The notes under the pieces: model-generated
The model's input: the letters and a program-made list of their open reading frames with translations, nothing else
Told to the model about the DNA's origin: nothing
Database searches by the model: none
Position numbers and translations under genes: made by a program
NCBI GenBank assembly: GCA_021234155.1
Contig: JAJEKV010000046.1
Span: 10,988,818-11,052,817, forward strand
Direction of reading: 5' to 3'
Length of the DNA stretch: 64,000 nucleotides
DNA from: Isoetes taiwanensis
Taxonomy: Eukaryota > Streptophyta > Lycopodiopsida > Isoetales > Isoetaceae
Shown: positions 19,561 to 31,128 of the stretch, one piece after another
Layout of the letters: every line of letters begins with the position of its first letter
How positions within the stretch are numbered: position 1 is the stretch's first letter

Positions 19561-22500
19561 GTCTTTTACGTTTTTTCAAACCATTTGAAAGCATAATTAG
19601 GGAAAAATTATATTGAAATTTATTGTTCATGGTTGAAATAGCATATGTTGTTTAGATAGTTTAGATGATGCCCCTCCATTTAAGGTACCCATATTTCTTA
19701 GTTTTTTCTTATAGAGCTTGGTATTTAGCAACAATTTAAAGAAAGTAGTGCGAGAACTAGCATTTAGAATAAAAAGGAAAACACGGGTAATCTTGACCAT
19801 CTTAAAAGCTCGAATGTATTTCCATAATGATATGACATTTCACCTAAAGTCTCACGGATATTGAGCACTTGGTGAGACCATGATAGGTCTAAAAGCATTA
19901 CAAGGTAGCAAAGCCAAAATGTATGAAAGAACCAACCCAACTAGCAAAAAAATGGCATATCTTGATGTTTAGAAGATAGCCTTCCAGTTCATTATCTGGG
20001 TCACAGAAGATCCCTAGACACAACTTCTAATAGAAGACACCATTTAGAATATTTAGTCTGCAACATTTAGAATATTTAGTCCGCAACAAAGAATTTACAA
20101 GCCAAGCCACGAACAAGAACTTGGGCTCAGAACTTATAACAGTCCAGTGTACAGGCACCCAAGAACATCAGAGACATGTTCCATGTTCAGAATCAAGGTT
20201 AGAATGATCAATTTTTTGTTAGGCATGTGATTGTTAATTGTTGTAAAATACTTCATGAAGAAGTATTTTTCTGTAGGTATTTCTTTTTTTTTTCAGGCAG
20301 AAACATTTCTGGTATTCCTTTAACTAGTAATCAATAAAAGTATAATGTACGTTGTATATTTTTATAACACCCATTATTTAGAACCTTTTCATCATCACAT
20401 TTACAATGTTGATGCATTATCAGTTTGCCCAACAGAGTCTCATGTCTGTGCAGATGTATGGAGCTGCTTGTAGAGTGGCCACTCTCTTACAAACACGATA
20501 CATTGAGGGCCATTGGGTTTTCGGGTGATGATGCGCAAAGAGAACATGTACCATCATCTATGCAGGCTGGAACAAGTAATACTTTCTGTTAGTAAGCAGA
20601 CAGTTTTCTACCAGAAATATATATATATCACAAATGGACTAATATAATGTTTTTCAATGCAAATCACAAGCTCCAAATGTGTTTCCATAATGATATGACA
20701 TTGCATTTCACCTAAAGTCTCTGGATATTTCACCATTTAGTCTATATTGTAAAACTGAACATATACTTCAGATATACTTATTCCTAAGGAATAATAACAA
20801 AATTTATCTAGAATGAGGAATGTTGCACCTTTCGGCTACTTGAAGCAGACTTTTGGCCTAAGTGTTCCCTTAACATCAACATGCAATGCTTTAGCTTCAC
20901 CAACATCCTGGTCTAGCGGCAGATGTAGTTCCAACAGTGGTTATAGATCTGTAGAATGCTACCTGCAAGAACTCTACAGTTTAGCATGCCGGAAGTAAGC
21001 GAGCTCAAAGGCATAAGAGAAAATGTAAAAGAATAGATACATACCCAGAATGCTCAAGTAAGTAGTAGCTCTACACCCATCGCAAACTAATATAATGTTT
21101 TTCAATGCAATATGGCATGGAAGGAGCAACATAACAATATTCAGGGTTCTGTTAATTATTTCCGCTGCTTGAAGCTTTCAACGGCGTAATAGATCTGTAG
21201 AATACTACCTGCAAGAACTCTAAAGTTTAGCATGCCGGAAGTAAGCGACCTCAAACACATAAGAGAAAATGTAAAAGAATAGATTTCTTTAATCAAAAGC
21301 GAAAATATGGCCTAAAACCAAATGCGAAAATATGGCGGTAATAGATCTATAGAATGCCACCTGCAAGAACTCTAAAGTTTAGCATGCCGGAAGTAAGCAA
21401 GCTCAAAGGCATAAGATGGTCTGTGCAGCCAGATGACAGCATTTGTATGAAATTCTTATATGCACCACCGATCCCCCATATATGCATTACTGATGTTGAC
21501 AAGAATAAAGATCTTACAATCTCTTTATCTCTTCAACTGCGATGGCTAAACAGATTTTGGATTCGCAGGCTTGAAGTTGTCAGTTGAGCTCTTGATTTAT
21601 CTATATCATCATTTCTTCCTTTTTTTTGCACTATGATGAATTGTGGCAATTTTTCAGAACTCTGCATAAAGGTATAAAACCTACACCTGGGGCATAGAAT
21701 ATGGCTATTTTTTAGACTACAGTAAGAGGCTGTAGACACCAGATACTATGAGTTCCAAGCAGGCACCATAATACCGGGACAACAAGGACAACAATAATGG
21801 CAGTTGAATTAAATGCATAAATAAAAATAATGCAGTTCTTCTAAGCATGACCATGAGAGACCAGTAGTTACTGCATTGGTAATGATGTCAAATGTGTTGC
21901 CGTCAAATCGCAATACTGGATTTGCATTTTTAAGTCTCGCACAACGTACTCAGTCAAGACCTGCAAATATAGCAGGCTGCACTGTCATCAAGAACAAAAG
22001 CAAGAAGTTGGAGCAAACAAGTAAGTGATGATTGGTCTAAAATGGAATCAAGTTCATACAACTGTGCATCCCACTCTGAAATGTCAGATGTGCACAAATA
22101 GAGTAGTCCACAGGCTGCACTAACTATAATGTTGTCCTCTCTTGTCTTAGCTTAGTATCTCATGAGGAGCAGAATTTGGAATTGATTCCTTCTTTCTACA
22201 AGCTTTTCCAAGTCCCACGTATTCCAAATGGTTAATTCCACTAAGAAAACTAAAATTTGGGTGATAATGTGATTCCTTTCAGCTACAATAGTTAGGAATC
22301 AATGACGAAGATTTAAGATTTCCCACCACATTTTGGCATTGGATGTATTTTGAAGGGAGCCTTACTTTGAAGATTCCATTGGAATACCTAGAACATATTG
22401 TGTGCGATATTGTTAGACTGGAAATTATTTCAAGGGTGGGAAAGTCAAATGAAACAAAGCATATGTTTCTTATATGCCATCACCCGGCTTATGTTGCGCT

Positions 22501-23240
22501 ACGAGCTTTACTTTCTCGAACCCTAAATCCTACTTCAAGTGTAAATCGTATCTTTGGCGAAGGATTGAAGCAAGATCTTTGCTTAAAATAGGGAATAATG
22601 GATTATCACGAAGAAATAAACTGCCTTTGAATGATAAAAATGAGTCTACCTTCTGCGATAATCTTTGGGAAGCGTCATTTGTACAATGCGAATCGAGGGA
22701 AAATATGATATCCTCCGAACAAATCACGGATGGCAAATTTACGATCACAGAGAAAATATCAGTATAGGGCCTTAAAAAAGAGTGTCGGATAAATAAAGCT
22801 AAGCCACAAATGACCTTATCCGCCATAGCCGCAATATCACAGGCCAAGCGCCATAGCCGGAGCTTCAAAAAGTGGAAGAATCGAGCTTTTAAGCGAGGGA
22901 GGGGCATTATGCGAGACCTCCCACATGCAACAACAATACACATGCAGCGCTTTCATTCGATGAGAAGAGGGAGCAAACGTTGGAAACATATTTCATGAAA
23001 GCCAGGATTTCTTTCTGGTAAAGGAAGCGAAGCAGGGGAGAGAAACGGCAGGAAGTCGCTAAACCCATTCACATCTCCGTGTATTTTTTTTGCCTTTTTC
23101 TAATTTTCATAGCCCTAGATCTTATAAAATAGAGATCTAATGGTGGTAGTCAATGCCACGTTAGTATTTGGTGAGGTGGAGGCTCCACGTGGATAGCCTA
23201 GAATTGCAAGGAGGGTTGCACGCTTGGTTAGGCTGGCGTG

Positions 23241-23242
<2 letters not shown>
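19561..23242. other. No recognisable gene; short dispersed repeats
   Basis: Short ORFs up to 137 codons occur around 22.3-22.9 kb on both strands, but none has a domain I recognise and frames change. Phrases repeat within the stretch, for example TTTCCATAATGATATGACAT at about 19,820 and 20,684, and ATATAATGTTTTTCAATGCAA at about 20,643 and 21,089. It could include introns or untranslated parts of a degraded gene; I cannot show that. Confidence 0.4.
20942..21416 (+). repeat. Three direct copies of an about 97-bp repeat
   Basis: Copies lie at 20,942-21,040, 21,188-21,284 and 21,339-21,416 (last one partial). All share TAGATCT, CTGCAAGAACTCTA, a TTTAGCATGCCGGAAGTAAG core and CATAAGA. Spacing is irregular (246 and 151 bases), so they look like segmental duplications, not a classical tandem array. 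Confidence 0.8.

Positions 23243-23272
<30 letters not shown>
23243..23272 (+). other. Run of 30 A
   Basis: An uninterrupted run of 30 A residues follows GGCTGGCGTGCT. It could be the poly(A) tail of a retroposon on the + strand. I found no target-site duplication to confirm this. Confidence 0.5.
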
Positions 23273-23274
<2 letters not shown>

Positions 23275-23976
23275 CAATGAATTCAGTTGATTTTGCCAAG
23301 AACGGGCCGGAACATAGCATTTTGAAAAAGGGGAATTGTTCTCAGATAAATTTCAAGGGCTTTGGGCGAGAGAATCGATCAACACTGCTCATTTTGAGAC
23401 CAGTTTTGAAGGACTTTAGCTTGAATATGCCTTTCAAGCTTCATCCATGGATTACCTGATGCTACTGTCTTATTTGCTATTTTGAAGAATGATTTGATCC
23501 TGTACCCAAGACCACAGAGCTTGGGAATTTGACTTATTGAAATGAATGAAAATCCGACCCTTGGTGGCATATCTGAGTTTAATTTGCACTCTACTTTCAA
23601 AACAAGGTAAAGCAATAAGGTAAAAATGAAATTTAAAGGTTAAATAGTTTATCTTAAGCTCGTTGTGAACTAGATCTCGTCATATTCTGCTCTACAGATT
23701 TAAATTCCACATCACAACTAGATTAAGTTGCATTCAGAGTATATCAACACATATATCTAAGAGGTTTAGTGTTTGCAAATAGATCAAGTGCATTTGCAGA
23801 AAACAGTCCATCTGGGAGAGAGGACAAAAAGATGGAAAAAACATAAAGAGAGCATTCTTAACTTGCCTGATTATAGTAATCTTGCTTGTTTTTGCATTTC
23901 TCAAGTCAAAAGATTTGCATTCTCAAGTTTATAGCCGCACTTCTAATCAAACAAGCAGTCCTTCCATATTTACAGA

Positions 23977-25570
23977 CTCCAGATCACTTAAGGTGATCAG
24001 TCTACACAAGAATTTTTCAAAGAAAAAGCTCAAATATCAAGTATTCATACCTTTCCCGATTTAAGAATATGGAACCTTCACTTAAATCGATGTAGTTCTC
24101 ATAGGTGGATTGATTTTCAAGGTCAAATGATTGTGACTTATGTAGAAAAGTTATAGGCATGCAAGGAAAAAGATCTTGACCAAGTCTGAGTTCTAGTTTG
24201 CAAGATATTCGATCTCAAAGTTGAGTCAATTTTTGGTCAATACCAGTCAAAGCCACAGATAGATCTCAGAATTTTGTAACTTGATTTGTAGAGGGAATTT
24301 TTGAGAAATTCCAAAAGTGAGATGAAGTATAGGTCCCAAAGGTGAGGGGCATGCAATCAAATCCTATTTTGGATCACTAAAACTATTTTTTTGGCACTGT
24401 TTTGTGAGTAACAGTCTAAAATTGTATCAGACAGAATGCAAAAAATGATAAGTAGAGGTTGGAATGGTTTTTTCTCGAGCTTTTTGTGCACACAGGCGCA
24501 AATGTGATGAGAAATGAGGGGCAAATTGTCATATGCAAGAAAAAATGATGAAATATCTTACTGTAAAAATGTTTGTATGGCAAAAATACTAAAAGATCAT
24601 GACAGTCAATTTTCTAAGCATTTGGCAGGCAATTTTCATTGATATGAAGGTAATACAAGATGAATATAGGTCTCAGGATCATAAGTCAATCATCAAAATA
24701 TCTCAGAAGGTCATATAATAATTTCATAACAGGAATATCAGTCCAATTTTCTCAAATCGAACTGTGGAATGCTCAGATATCAGATCATGCTCAGCATGTA
24801 TCAATGTTGAGGTTTGATGCGTCTGGGCCTTCAAAAACTTCTGTAATTGTTTTCCCCGGTATATAGATTTGGATTTGATGATTCCGGCATCTTAGGACTT
24901 AATTTTAGGCTTAATGAGATGCTTATGAGCGGAAATCCAAGAATAGATAGTTTTTATAGCTTAGGAATCCAATTCCGGCGTGATTCGAGCAAGTTTCCAG
25001 ATTTAGGGTTGCCCAACCGTATTTTTCCTGAAATTTCGCGATACGGTGGCCATATTTTTGGGAGTATATACTCGGAATATGCTGTATTTCGAAATTTTGA
25101 AAAGCTAGACTATGGTTTAAAAGGTGCCGTATAAAATGGTTAAGAAGTTTTTGATCATTTGAGGCAATGGCAACCCTAATTTTTTGGGAATATGCTAGGT
25201 CTAGATACCATGCTTGGAATATTCCATGGGGTATATGGGTAACATGGGTATTTAAGGCACAATGGTGGGCAAAGCAAAATGGGTATAAGAAATTTCAAAC
25301 AAGAATTAGACTAGGGGTATTTGCAAAGGTGTGACATGGGGGATAAGAATGAAAAAAAAGGATATGAAATGGGAAGATCATCTTTTGAGAGGGGCAAAAG
25401 GCATTAGGAAAAAAGAATTAGGCAAACATGGTGTGATTGGCAAAGAAAGTGAGCAAGGGGGAGTATAGATATAAGGGAAATATGACTAGAAAAATGTCAA
25501 AATGGGGGTAAGAATATGGATAAAAATGACTAGGAGGTGGAATCAAATACCATGGGGTCTTCCAAACTTT
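23977..25570 (-). repeat. 3' LTR of copy B
   Basis: It matches 31,914-33,527 base for base over long stretches. One difference is an extra 14 bases in the other copy near 32,716. It includes the hairpin at 23,982-23,998. The match ends at CCAAACTTT on the right. The left copy may extend to about 26,080, where the - strand reads AGGGGTGCCACTTCC (a purine run followed by TG); in that case the right LTR has lost its first 0.5 kb. Confidence 0.85.
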
Positions 25571-25599
25571 TGGGAATGAAAACAAGAATAAGAAGTCTA

Positions 25600-25833
25600 A
25601 ATGGATAGCAGGACCACTTATGGCAGATGAATAAAGATGGAGAAAGGATGCACCTGTCATGGAAACACGCAAACAAGTTAATCTTGATCTTTGCAACTCT
25701 GCCATGATGGTGAAGCTGAATTTGCAGAGTGCACATTTAGGGAAATAAAATGAGGAATACATGGCTAAATGGAGGGCAGGACCACAATGAGACAGATGAA
25801 TGAGGATGGAAGAAGGGTGCTCCTACAAATGAC
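25600..25833 (-). repeat. Duplicated 65-bp segment next to the 3' LTR of copy B
   Basis: 25,600-25,662 and about 25,767-25,833 share AATGGA, GGCAGGACCAC or GCAGGACCAC, CAGATGAAT, GATGGA and GGGTGC-type words in the same order. The duplication lies between the 3' LTR match and the integrase ORF. Between it and the integrase (25,834-26,213) I see no gene. Confidence 0.6.
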
Positions 25834-26213
25834 ACTTGACAATTAATGAAAATCCTTGTCCTGGAGTTGTTTGATAGTTCATCCTTCATACTGGCTAACT
25901 GTAAACATAAACTCAATGAAGACATTAGTTCTAAATTTAAGACAAAGTGAAATCTAACCTATCTAATATTTAACTTTAATTCTAACTTGTCTAAGTTCTA
26001 GAGCATAAAAAGGGACAAGCATATATGCTGATCCCAGTACCTTTTCAGGTGGATAGTGTTGATAGGATTTGGAAGTGGCACCCCTGAAGTTAATTCCTTT
26101 AACCAATAAGAGTTGGTGCCTGCAGGTTCCAACACCTCATAGGGACCCTCCCAAAGATTTTCAAACTTACTAGCTGAGTCTTCCCTTGATTTATTCCATT
26201 TCAGAACTAACTC

Positions 26214-27176
26214 TCATGTCTTGAAAGTCCCCTGTATTTTATGAGCAGCTTTGAAAGAAGCCAAATCCTTGGCTTTTTTAAGCAGATTAGCATTCTCAGC
26301 TTCCATCCTATATTCCTCTAAATGCAGAAGGGTATCCAGTCTTTCCTGCAAGGCATATTCAAAAGGCAAACATAACTTGTGGGCTAACCTTAGAGATGGA
26401 AGCTCAAGCTCTACTGGAAGCACAGCTTCAATGCCATATACTAAGTTAAAGGGTGTATGAGTGGTTGCTGCTTTAATGGTGACTCTATAAGCCCATAGAG
26501 CATCCACCAGTTCGACATGCCAATCCTTTTGATTGTCATCCACTGTTTTCTGCAAAATGCTTTTCAAAACTATGTTAGTAGCTTCTGCTTGACCATTACC
26601 TTGGGGATAGTAGGAGGAGCTTTTGGTATGTTTGACCTTAAGAATAGTCAACAAATTAGTGATAACTTCATTCACAAAGGGAGTACCTCTATCAAAATGC
26701 AATTGTAGAGGAATGCCAAACCGTGCACAAATATATTCATGTAAAAACTTTGCTGTTGTAATAGCATTAGCCTGTCTTAAAGGAATTGCTTCTGCCCACT
26801 TGGTAAAATAATCTGTGGCTACAATAATGTGCTGATGTTGTCCTGCAGAAGGGGGGTTAATAGGGCCAACATAATCCAGTCCCCAAATTTGGAAGGGCCC
26901 TGGAGAAATGATAGGATTTAATGCAGCTGGGAGAAGGATCCTTTTGCCAAATATTTGACACTTGTGGCAAGATTTTATAGCAATATAACAATCTTTAAAT
27001 ATTGTAGGCCAATAATAACCTGACCTGAAAATTTTCTTAGCAGTAGTATCTCCAGCAAAATGGCCTCCACATACTCCTTCATGCATTTCTTTAATGATCA
27101 GAGCAGATTCTTCTTCATTGACACACCTCAGTAATAGTCCATCCCTGTTGACTTTACATAGAACATCATTAATCAT
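26214..27176 (-). CDS. Integrase of copy B
   Basis: A single open frame of 320 codons. Residues 20-75 form the H2C2 zinc domain (EMHEGVCGGHFAGD, then SCHKCQ). The DDE core follows with WGLDYVGPI, FDRGTPFVNE and PQGNGQAEATN, so all three acidic residues are present; the second lies in FDRGT instead of the usual SDNGT. ELELPSLRLAHKL and a coiled region finish it. It inserts the element's cDNA into host DNA. The frame is separated from the RNase H ORF by a stop and frameshift at 27.2-27.35 kb. The GPY/F-type C-terminal module seen in copy A is partly in the sequence beyond the stop (26,213-26,110). Confidence 0.9.
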   Translation of the reverse strand: MINDVLCKVNRDGLLLRCVNEEESALIIKEMHEGVCGGHFAGDTTAKKIFRSGYYWPTIFKDCYIAIKSCHKCQIFGKRILLPAALNPIISPGPFQIWGLDYVGPINPPSAGQHQHIIVATDYFTKWAEAIPLRQANAITTAKFLHEYICARFGIPLQLHFDRGTPFVNEVITNLLTILKVKHTKSSSYYPQGNGQAEATNIVLKSILQKTVDDNQKDWHVELVDALWAYRVTIKAATTHTPFNLVYGIEAVLPVELELPSLRLAHKLCLPFEYALQERLDTLLHLEEYRMEAENANLLKKAKDLASFKAAHKIQGTFKT

Positions 27177-27346
27177 TTTAAATTGCCTACATTTTTCTTT
27201 AAATCTCCTTTACTGGCTCGAAGTCAGTCCTGAGGGCATCTCCTTGAATTGTAAGAAATTTTTTATAGGTAGCTGCCAATCCTGTGGGTTCTGCTTTTCA
27301 TCTTCTGCCTGCAAATAAGCTAAGGCATCCACAAAGTCAACAACCT

Positions 27347-28840
27347 CTACTGCATCCTCATGATCAAAGAAAATATAAGTAAATAAAGACTGGGACTCTT
27401 CACCTGATGTAACTCCTTAATGGAAATATCAAAGGTTTGTAGCTTACAAGCCCACCTTTGAATTTTTGGTTTGGAAGTAGCCTTACCAAATAACAACCCC
27501 ATTGGATTTTTCTTCATATAAACTTGAACAGAACTCTTCAATAGTAGGTGACCTTGTCTGTCAATGAGGAACATAAGAGCAGCAGCACTCTTCTCCATTC
27601 TAGTGTATTTTTCTTCAGTTGAACTCCACTGTTTGCTGGCAAAAGCTATGGTATGCTTGTCCTGTAGAATAGCTAGACCTATGGCCTTTTTAGTGATAGT
27701 AATAAAAACATCAAATGGCATATCCAAATCAGGCTTTTTTAAAAGAGTAGCCTCACAAATGGACTTTATAAGTAACTCAAAAGACTCTTGGCAATCGGAT
27801 GACCATGTGACAGGGACATACTTGCTCTCAGATTTAGAAATCTTGCCTATTCTTGTCAATTTGGAAATAGGACTTATAATGTGAGCAAAGTTAGGAATAT
27901 ACATCCTAAGAAAACTAGTCATGCCAATAAAACTTTTGACCTGCTTCAAATTCTTGGGGGGTACCAGTTTTTTGAGGGCTTCAACCTTTTCTTGTGCCAC
28001 TTGTATACCATTGTTGGACACTTCATGCCCCAAAAGTTGCCCTTTGGATGCAAAAAAAATACATTTCTTTGGGTTGAGGTTGACTCCAGAGTCTCTGCAC
28101 AAAGAGCATATTTTTGCAAGCAATTCCAAATGATTAGTAGGGTGAGATCCTAAGCACAGGTCATCCAAGTAAACTCTGAATTCTTGAGGAGACATAGGCC
28201 TAAAAATAACATCCATAGCTCTCTGGAAAGTGGCAGGTGCATTCATTAATCCAAAAGGCATTCTTTTCATTGCATAAGTTCCCCAAGGGGTAATAAAAGA
28301 GGTTTTTGGTTGATCCTCTTCCTTAATGCTAATTTTATTAAATCCTGAGAATCCATCTAAGAATGAGTACACCTCTTTTCCTGCTACATCATATAGAATT
28401 TCTTCTAAAAAAGGCAAGGGATAGCAGTCTTTGATGGTGGCTTTGTTGAGATCTCGGTAATCAATGCAAATTCTTAAGGCACCACTCTTTTTTTCTACAG
28501 GTACAATGCAAGATACCCATTCTGGATTAATAATTTCAATAATAACACCTGCATCTAGCATTTTATCCAACTCATCTTTGATTAGTCCCATTAAGGAAGC
28601 ATTAATTCTTCTCAGTTTTTGAAAAACAGGTTTACATCCTTCTTTAATTTTAATTTCAAATTGGCAAACCTCAGTTTTGATACCAGTAAGCTCAGAATAA
28701 TCCCAGGCAAAGACATCCTTCCTTTCTACAAAAAACATTTGTATGTTTTCCCTATTTTGATATTCAATCAAATCTCCAACAAATAGGGTTCTAGTCTTAC
28801 CATTTTTTCGAGGAAAAACCCTGACAATAATGGGATCACT
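27347..28840 (-). CDS. Reverse transcriptase and degenerate gypsy RNase H of copy B
   Basis: The frame is open for about 500 codons. The RT part has LFVGDLIEY, DVFAWDYSELTG, ALRICIDYRDLNKATIKDCY, YAMKRMPFGLMNAPATFQ and VYLDDLCLG (intact YLDD). The RNase H part reads FDVFITITKKAIGLAI, IAFASKQWSSTEEKYTRMEKS and VYMKKNPMGLLF. The catalytic Asp of the TDAS motif is Thr-Lys here, and the Asp of the TDH motif is missing. Copies A and C show the same losses. The protein therefore probably relies on the upstream aRNH for RNA cleavage. The open frame extends upstream to 29,032 through inserted sequence. Confidence 0.9.
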   Translation of the reverse strand, partial: SDPIIVRVFPRKNGKTRTLFVGDLIEYQNRENIQMFFVERKDVFAWDYSELTGIKTEVCQFEIKIKEGCKPVFQKLRRINASLMGLIKDELDKMLDAGVIIEIINPEWVSCIVPVEKKSGALRICIDYRDLNKATIKDCYPLPFLEEILYDVAGKEVYSFLDGFSGFNKISIKEEDQPKTSFITPWGTYAMKRMPFGLMNAPATFQRAMDVIFRPMSPQEFRVYLDDLCLGSHPTNHLELLAKICSLCRDSGVNLNPKKCIFFASKGQLLGHEVSNNGIQVAQEKVEALKKLVPPKNLKQVKSFIGMTSFLRMYIPNFAHIISPISKLTRIGKISKSESKYVPVTWSSDCQESFELLIKSICEATLLKKPDLDMPFDVFITITKKAIGLAILQDKHTIAFASKQWSSTEEKYTRMEKSAAALMFLIDRQGHLLLKSSVQVYMKKNPMGLLFGKATSKPKIQRWACKLQTFDISIKELHQVKSPSLYLLIFSLIMRMQ

Positions 28841-29238
28841 AACCAATGCTAGGTCCAAAAACATAATAGATCTTGTACCCTCATGCTGACTAGCCTTATT
28901 GGGTGAAAATACATCACAGCAATGAAGTTGCCAAAGACGACACATGTTTGAATTGTTTTCTCCATTGATCTTCATCTTGTGCCTCGAATCCAAAGCTCTC
29001 GTCCAAACAGCCACGCTAAACCCTGCATACACAAGAAAGCCGAATAAGCAGGAGGGATGGGGGGGCCAAAATGTACGAAGGAGAAAGGGGAGATGCGAAT
29101 GAGAGCTGATAAGGAAGCAATGAACGAAAAAGAACTTAAATAAGGTGCTAGAAGGGGAAAGAACAAAAACTAACTGCTAACTACCTTCGTAGTTCTAGAA
29201 CTTTGTTTTCCTTCTATTCGGTGAAACGAAGGAAAACA
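28841..29238 (-). other. Inserted segment of about 0.4 kb between aRNH and RT of copy B
   Basis: In copies A and C the linker after INAS/INAN runs directly into the VGD motif of RT. In copy B about 400 bases separate them. On the - strand the segment has CCTTATTTAAGTTC (TATA-like), a long C/T-rich tract, TGTGTATGCAG (acceptor-like) and then an open frame of unknown origin (CRLWQLHCCDVFSPNKASQH) that fuses in frame with RT. It may be a captured promoter/exon piece. I do not recognise the protein. Confidence 0.55.
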
Positions 29239-29259
29239 TCATTCAGTGCTCTTTTCTTC

Positions 29260-29725
29260 TGATGCATTGATGGTTAGGATAGGACAAAGTTCTTTTACCT
29301 CACTAGCATCAAGATCTTCCTCTGGAATGGCTCCTTCAGTTAAATGTGACTTGAGAGTTTCTCTACATAAGGCATCAGCTTCCACATTTTTCTCCCTTGA
29401 TATGTGAGTGATTTCCCATGAAGCAAAACTTGAAAGTACTCCCATTACTTGGTTTTTTAGGAGCTCCATATCTGCATTTTTTGTTTGGTCCTGAAACTTG
29501 TCTACAAATCAATTTGAATCACCATAAATGTGAATGTTAGCAATATCCATAGCTTTAGCCTCCTGAAGACCTGCAATCAAAGCCTTATATTCTGCTACAT
29601 TAGATGTGACTTGGGGAAAGATTCTTCCTACTTTAGCTAAGAGTTTGTGAGAAGAATCTTTCAAAATAGCATCAGATGATGCAATATTTAATTTTTTAGA
29701 AATACCTCCATCAAACCATAAAAAT
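29260..29725 (-). pseudogene. Archaeal/plant-type RNase H (aRNH) of copy B
   Basis: The domain starts FLWFDGGISKKLNIASSDAI, with the first Asp in FDGG. NVAEYKALIAGLQEAK holds the Glu and IHIYGDSN the second Asp. After one in-frame TGA at 29,509 it continues KFQDQTKNADMELL, WEITHISREKN and VEADALCRE with the last Asp. All four acidic positions are present. This is the RVT_3/archaeal-type RNase H fold. It follows the protease in the same frame and precedes RT, an order confirmed in copies A and C. Only the TGA interrupts it. Confidence 0.85.
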
Positions 29726-29729
29726 CCTG

Positions 29730-31128
29730 ATGGTCCTTGTCTGCTGGGGAGTGCACATTCCATAATAAGAGGAACCATTTCACATTTTCTTGGTCTTGTA
29801 TTTTTTATCCTGTAAGACCCCAAAGGTTCTTCAATCAGCGTTTCCTTAATAAAGTTTACCTCTTCTTTGGAGCCATAGGAGCCATCTTGATTATAAATTG
29901 TGGCAGTTTGAGAGCCATTGGAGATGGTACATCTCCCTTGAGACCAGACTGGCCTAGCATCCATAGTGGCTAACCATCTTCTCCCTAGAAGTAGATCATA
30001 GATGTCAGACTCATCTCCTATATCTTCAAAAGCCACTACAATGAAGTTGGCAGCTACAGTTATGCCCTCTGTATTGACAGGCACTTTGGTTACCACACCA
30101 ATAGGGGTAATTTTAGCATTATAAAAAGATCTTAATAATATAGAAGCTTTCTTGTCCACCTCGAAACCACATTTTTTCATAATGTGATATGGCATGATAT
30201 TTAGGGGGGATCCCCCATCAAGTAACACATTCGAGAAGGTATAACCTCCTAAAGCAGCTGAACATGTGAATGCCCCAGGATCTTCTTCATTCTGTGCTAG
30301 AACAAGGTTAGTGGCATCAATAAAATTCACACAAGCATTTAATACCTCACCACCAGTTTGCTGCAGTACTCTTTTTCTATAGCTAGGTGCAATTTTTAGC
30401 AATGTGAAAAGATCCACACTTACTTTGGAGTTTTTGAGCAAAACATCAACTTCATCACAGTCTTGATCTTTCTTACCATACTTTTGCTGTGGAGGTGGAG
30501 CTATCATTTGAGCAGGTGATTCCACTGTAGGTGGTGAAGATCTAGCAGTGGAATGTCTACTTGACTCAGTATGCACATGAGCTTCATTCATGCTTCTAGT
30601 TTGCACCACCATAACTTCTTCAGCTTTGGGAACTTCTGTAGCCTGAATAAATCTTATAGAGGTACTTGGCTCAGCAAATCTCACAGGAGGTTTAGGCTCT
30701 GGTCTCTTTTCTTTTTCCTGCTTAGCAAAATATTCCTTAACAGCACACCTAACATCAGTATGGCCAACTTCTTTACAAAAAGAACAAACAGGACATTCCT
30801 TTCCAAAGTGGCCTTTTCTATTGCATTTGGGACACACTTGCCAATAGCAAATTTCTGATGGATGAGAATTCCTATTGCAATGAATACATTCAGGGTAAGT
30901 TTTACCTGTTCTTGTAGCCCTGAGTTCGACCAATTGTTTGGTTAGTTCTGCTAAAGCTTCAGTAACCTTAGATAGGTCTGATTTGACCTCTGCAACTTGA
31001 GAATTAGCTTCCTTTTCTTTAGATTTTTTTTTCTTTCTGCATGGCAGAAACTGGAATGGAAGAGTGATGATCGTAATGTGCATCAGTAGCATCAGGGTAA
31101 AAAGGATCATGGCTATGGTGAGAAACAT
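29730..31128 (-). CDS. Gag C-terminus, three zinc knuckles and protease of copy B
   Basis: A coiled segment (KSDLSKVTEALAELTKQLVE) is followed by three CX2CX4HX4C knuckles: CIHCNRNSHPSEIC, CPKCNRKGHFGKEC and CSFCKEVGHTDVRC. A variable Pro/Ser region follows, then the protease with VLLDGGSPLNIMPYHIM (active site DGGS), FIVVAFEDIGDESDIYDLLLG and RRWLATMDARPVWS. The protease matures the polyprotein; DGGS in place of DTGA or DSGA resembles the Tat-like branch of plant Ty3 elements. The frame connects to gag through a one-base shift in an A run at about 31,027-31,034 and runs on into the aRNH. Confidence 0.85.

Noticed and set aside
22343-22943. Possible host gene at 22.3-22.9 kb on either strand
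   Set aside because: Open frames overlap on both strands, with no domain I recognise, no splice pattern and no codon bias visible by eye.
23243-23272. Poly(A) tail of a processed retrogene
   Set aside because: No target-site duplication and no recognisable coding sequence upstream.
26040-26080. Extension of the 3' LTR of copy B to a TG at about 26,080
   Set aside because: A purine run followed by TG fits an LTR start, but the other LTR lacks this sequence, so the extension cannot be confirmed here.
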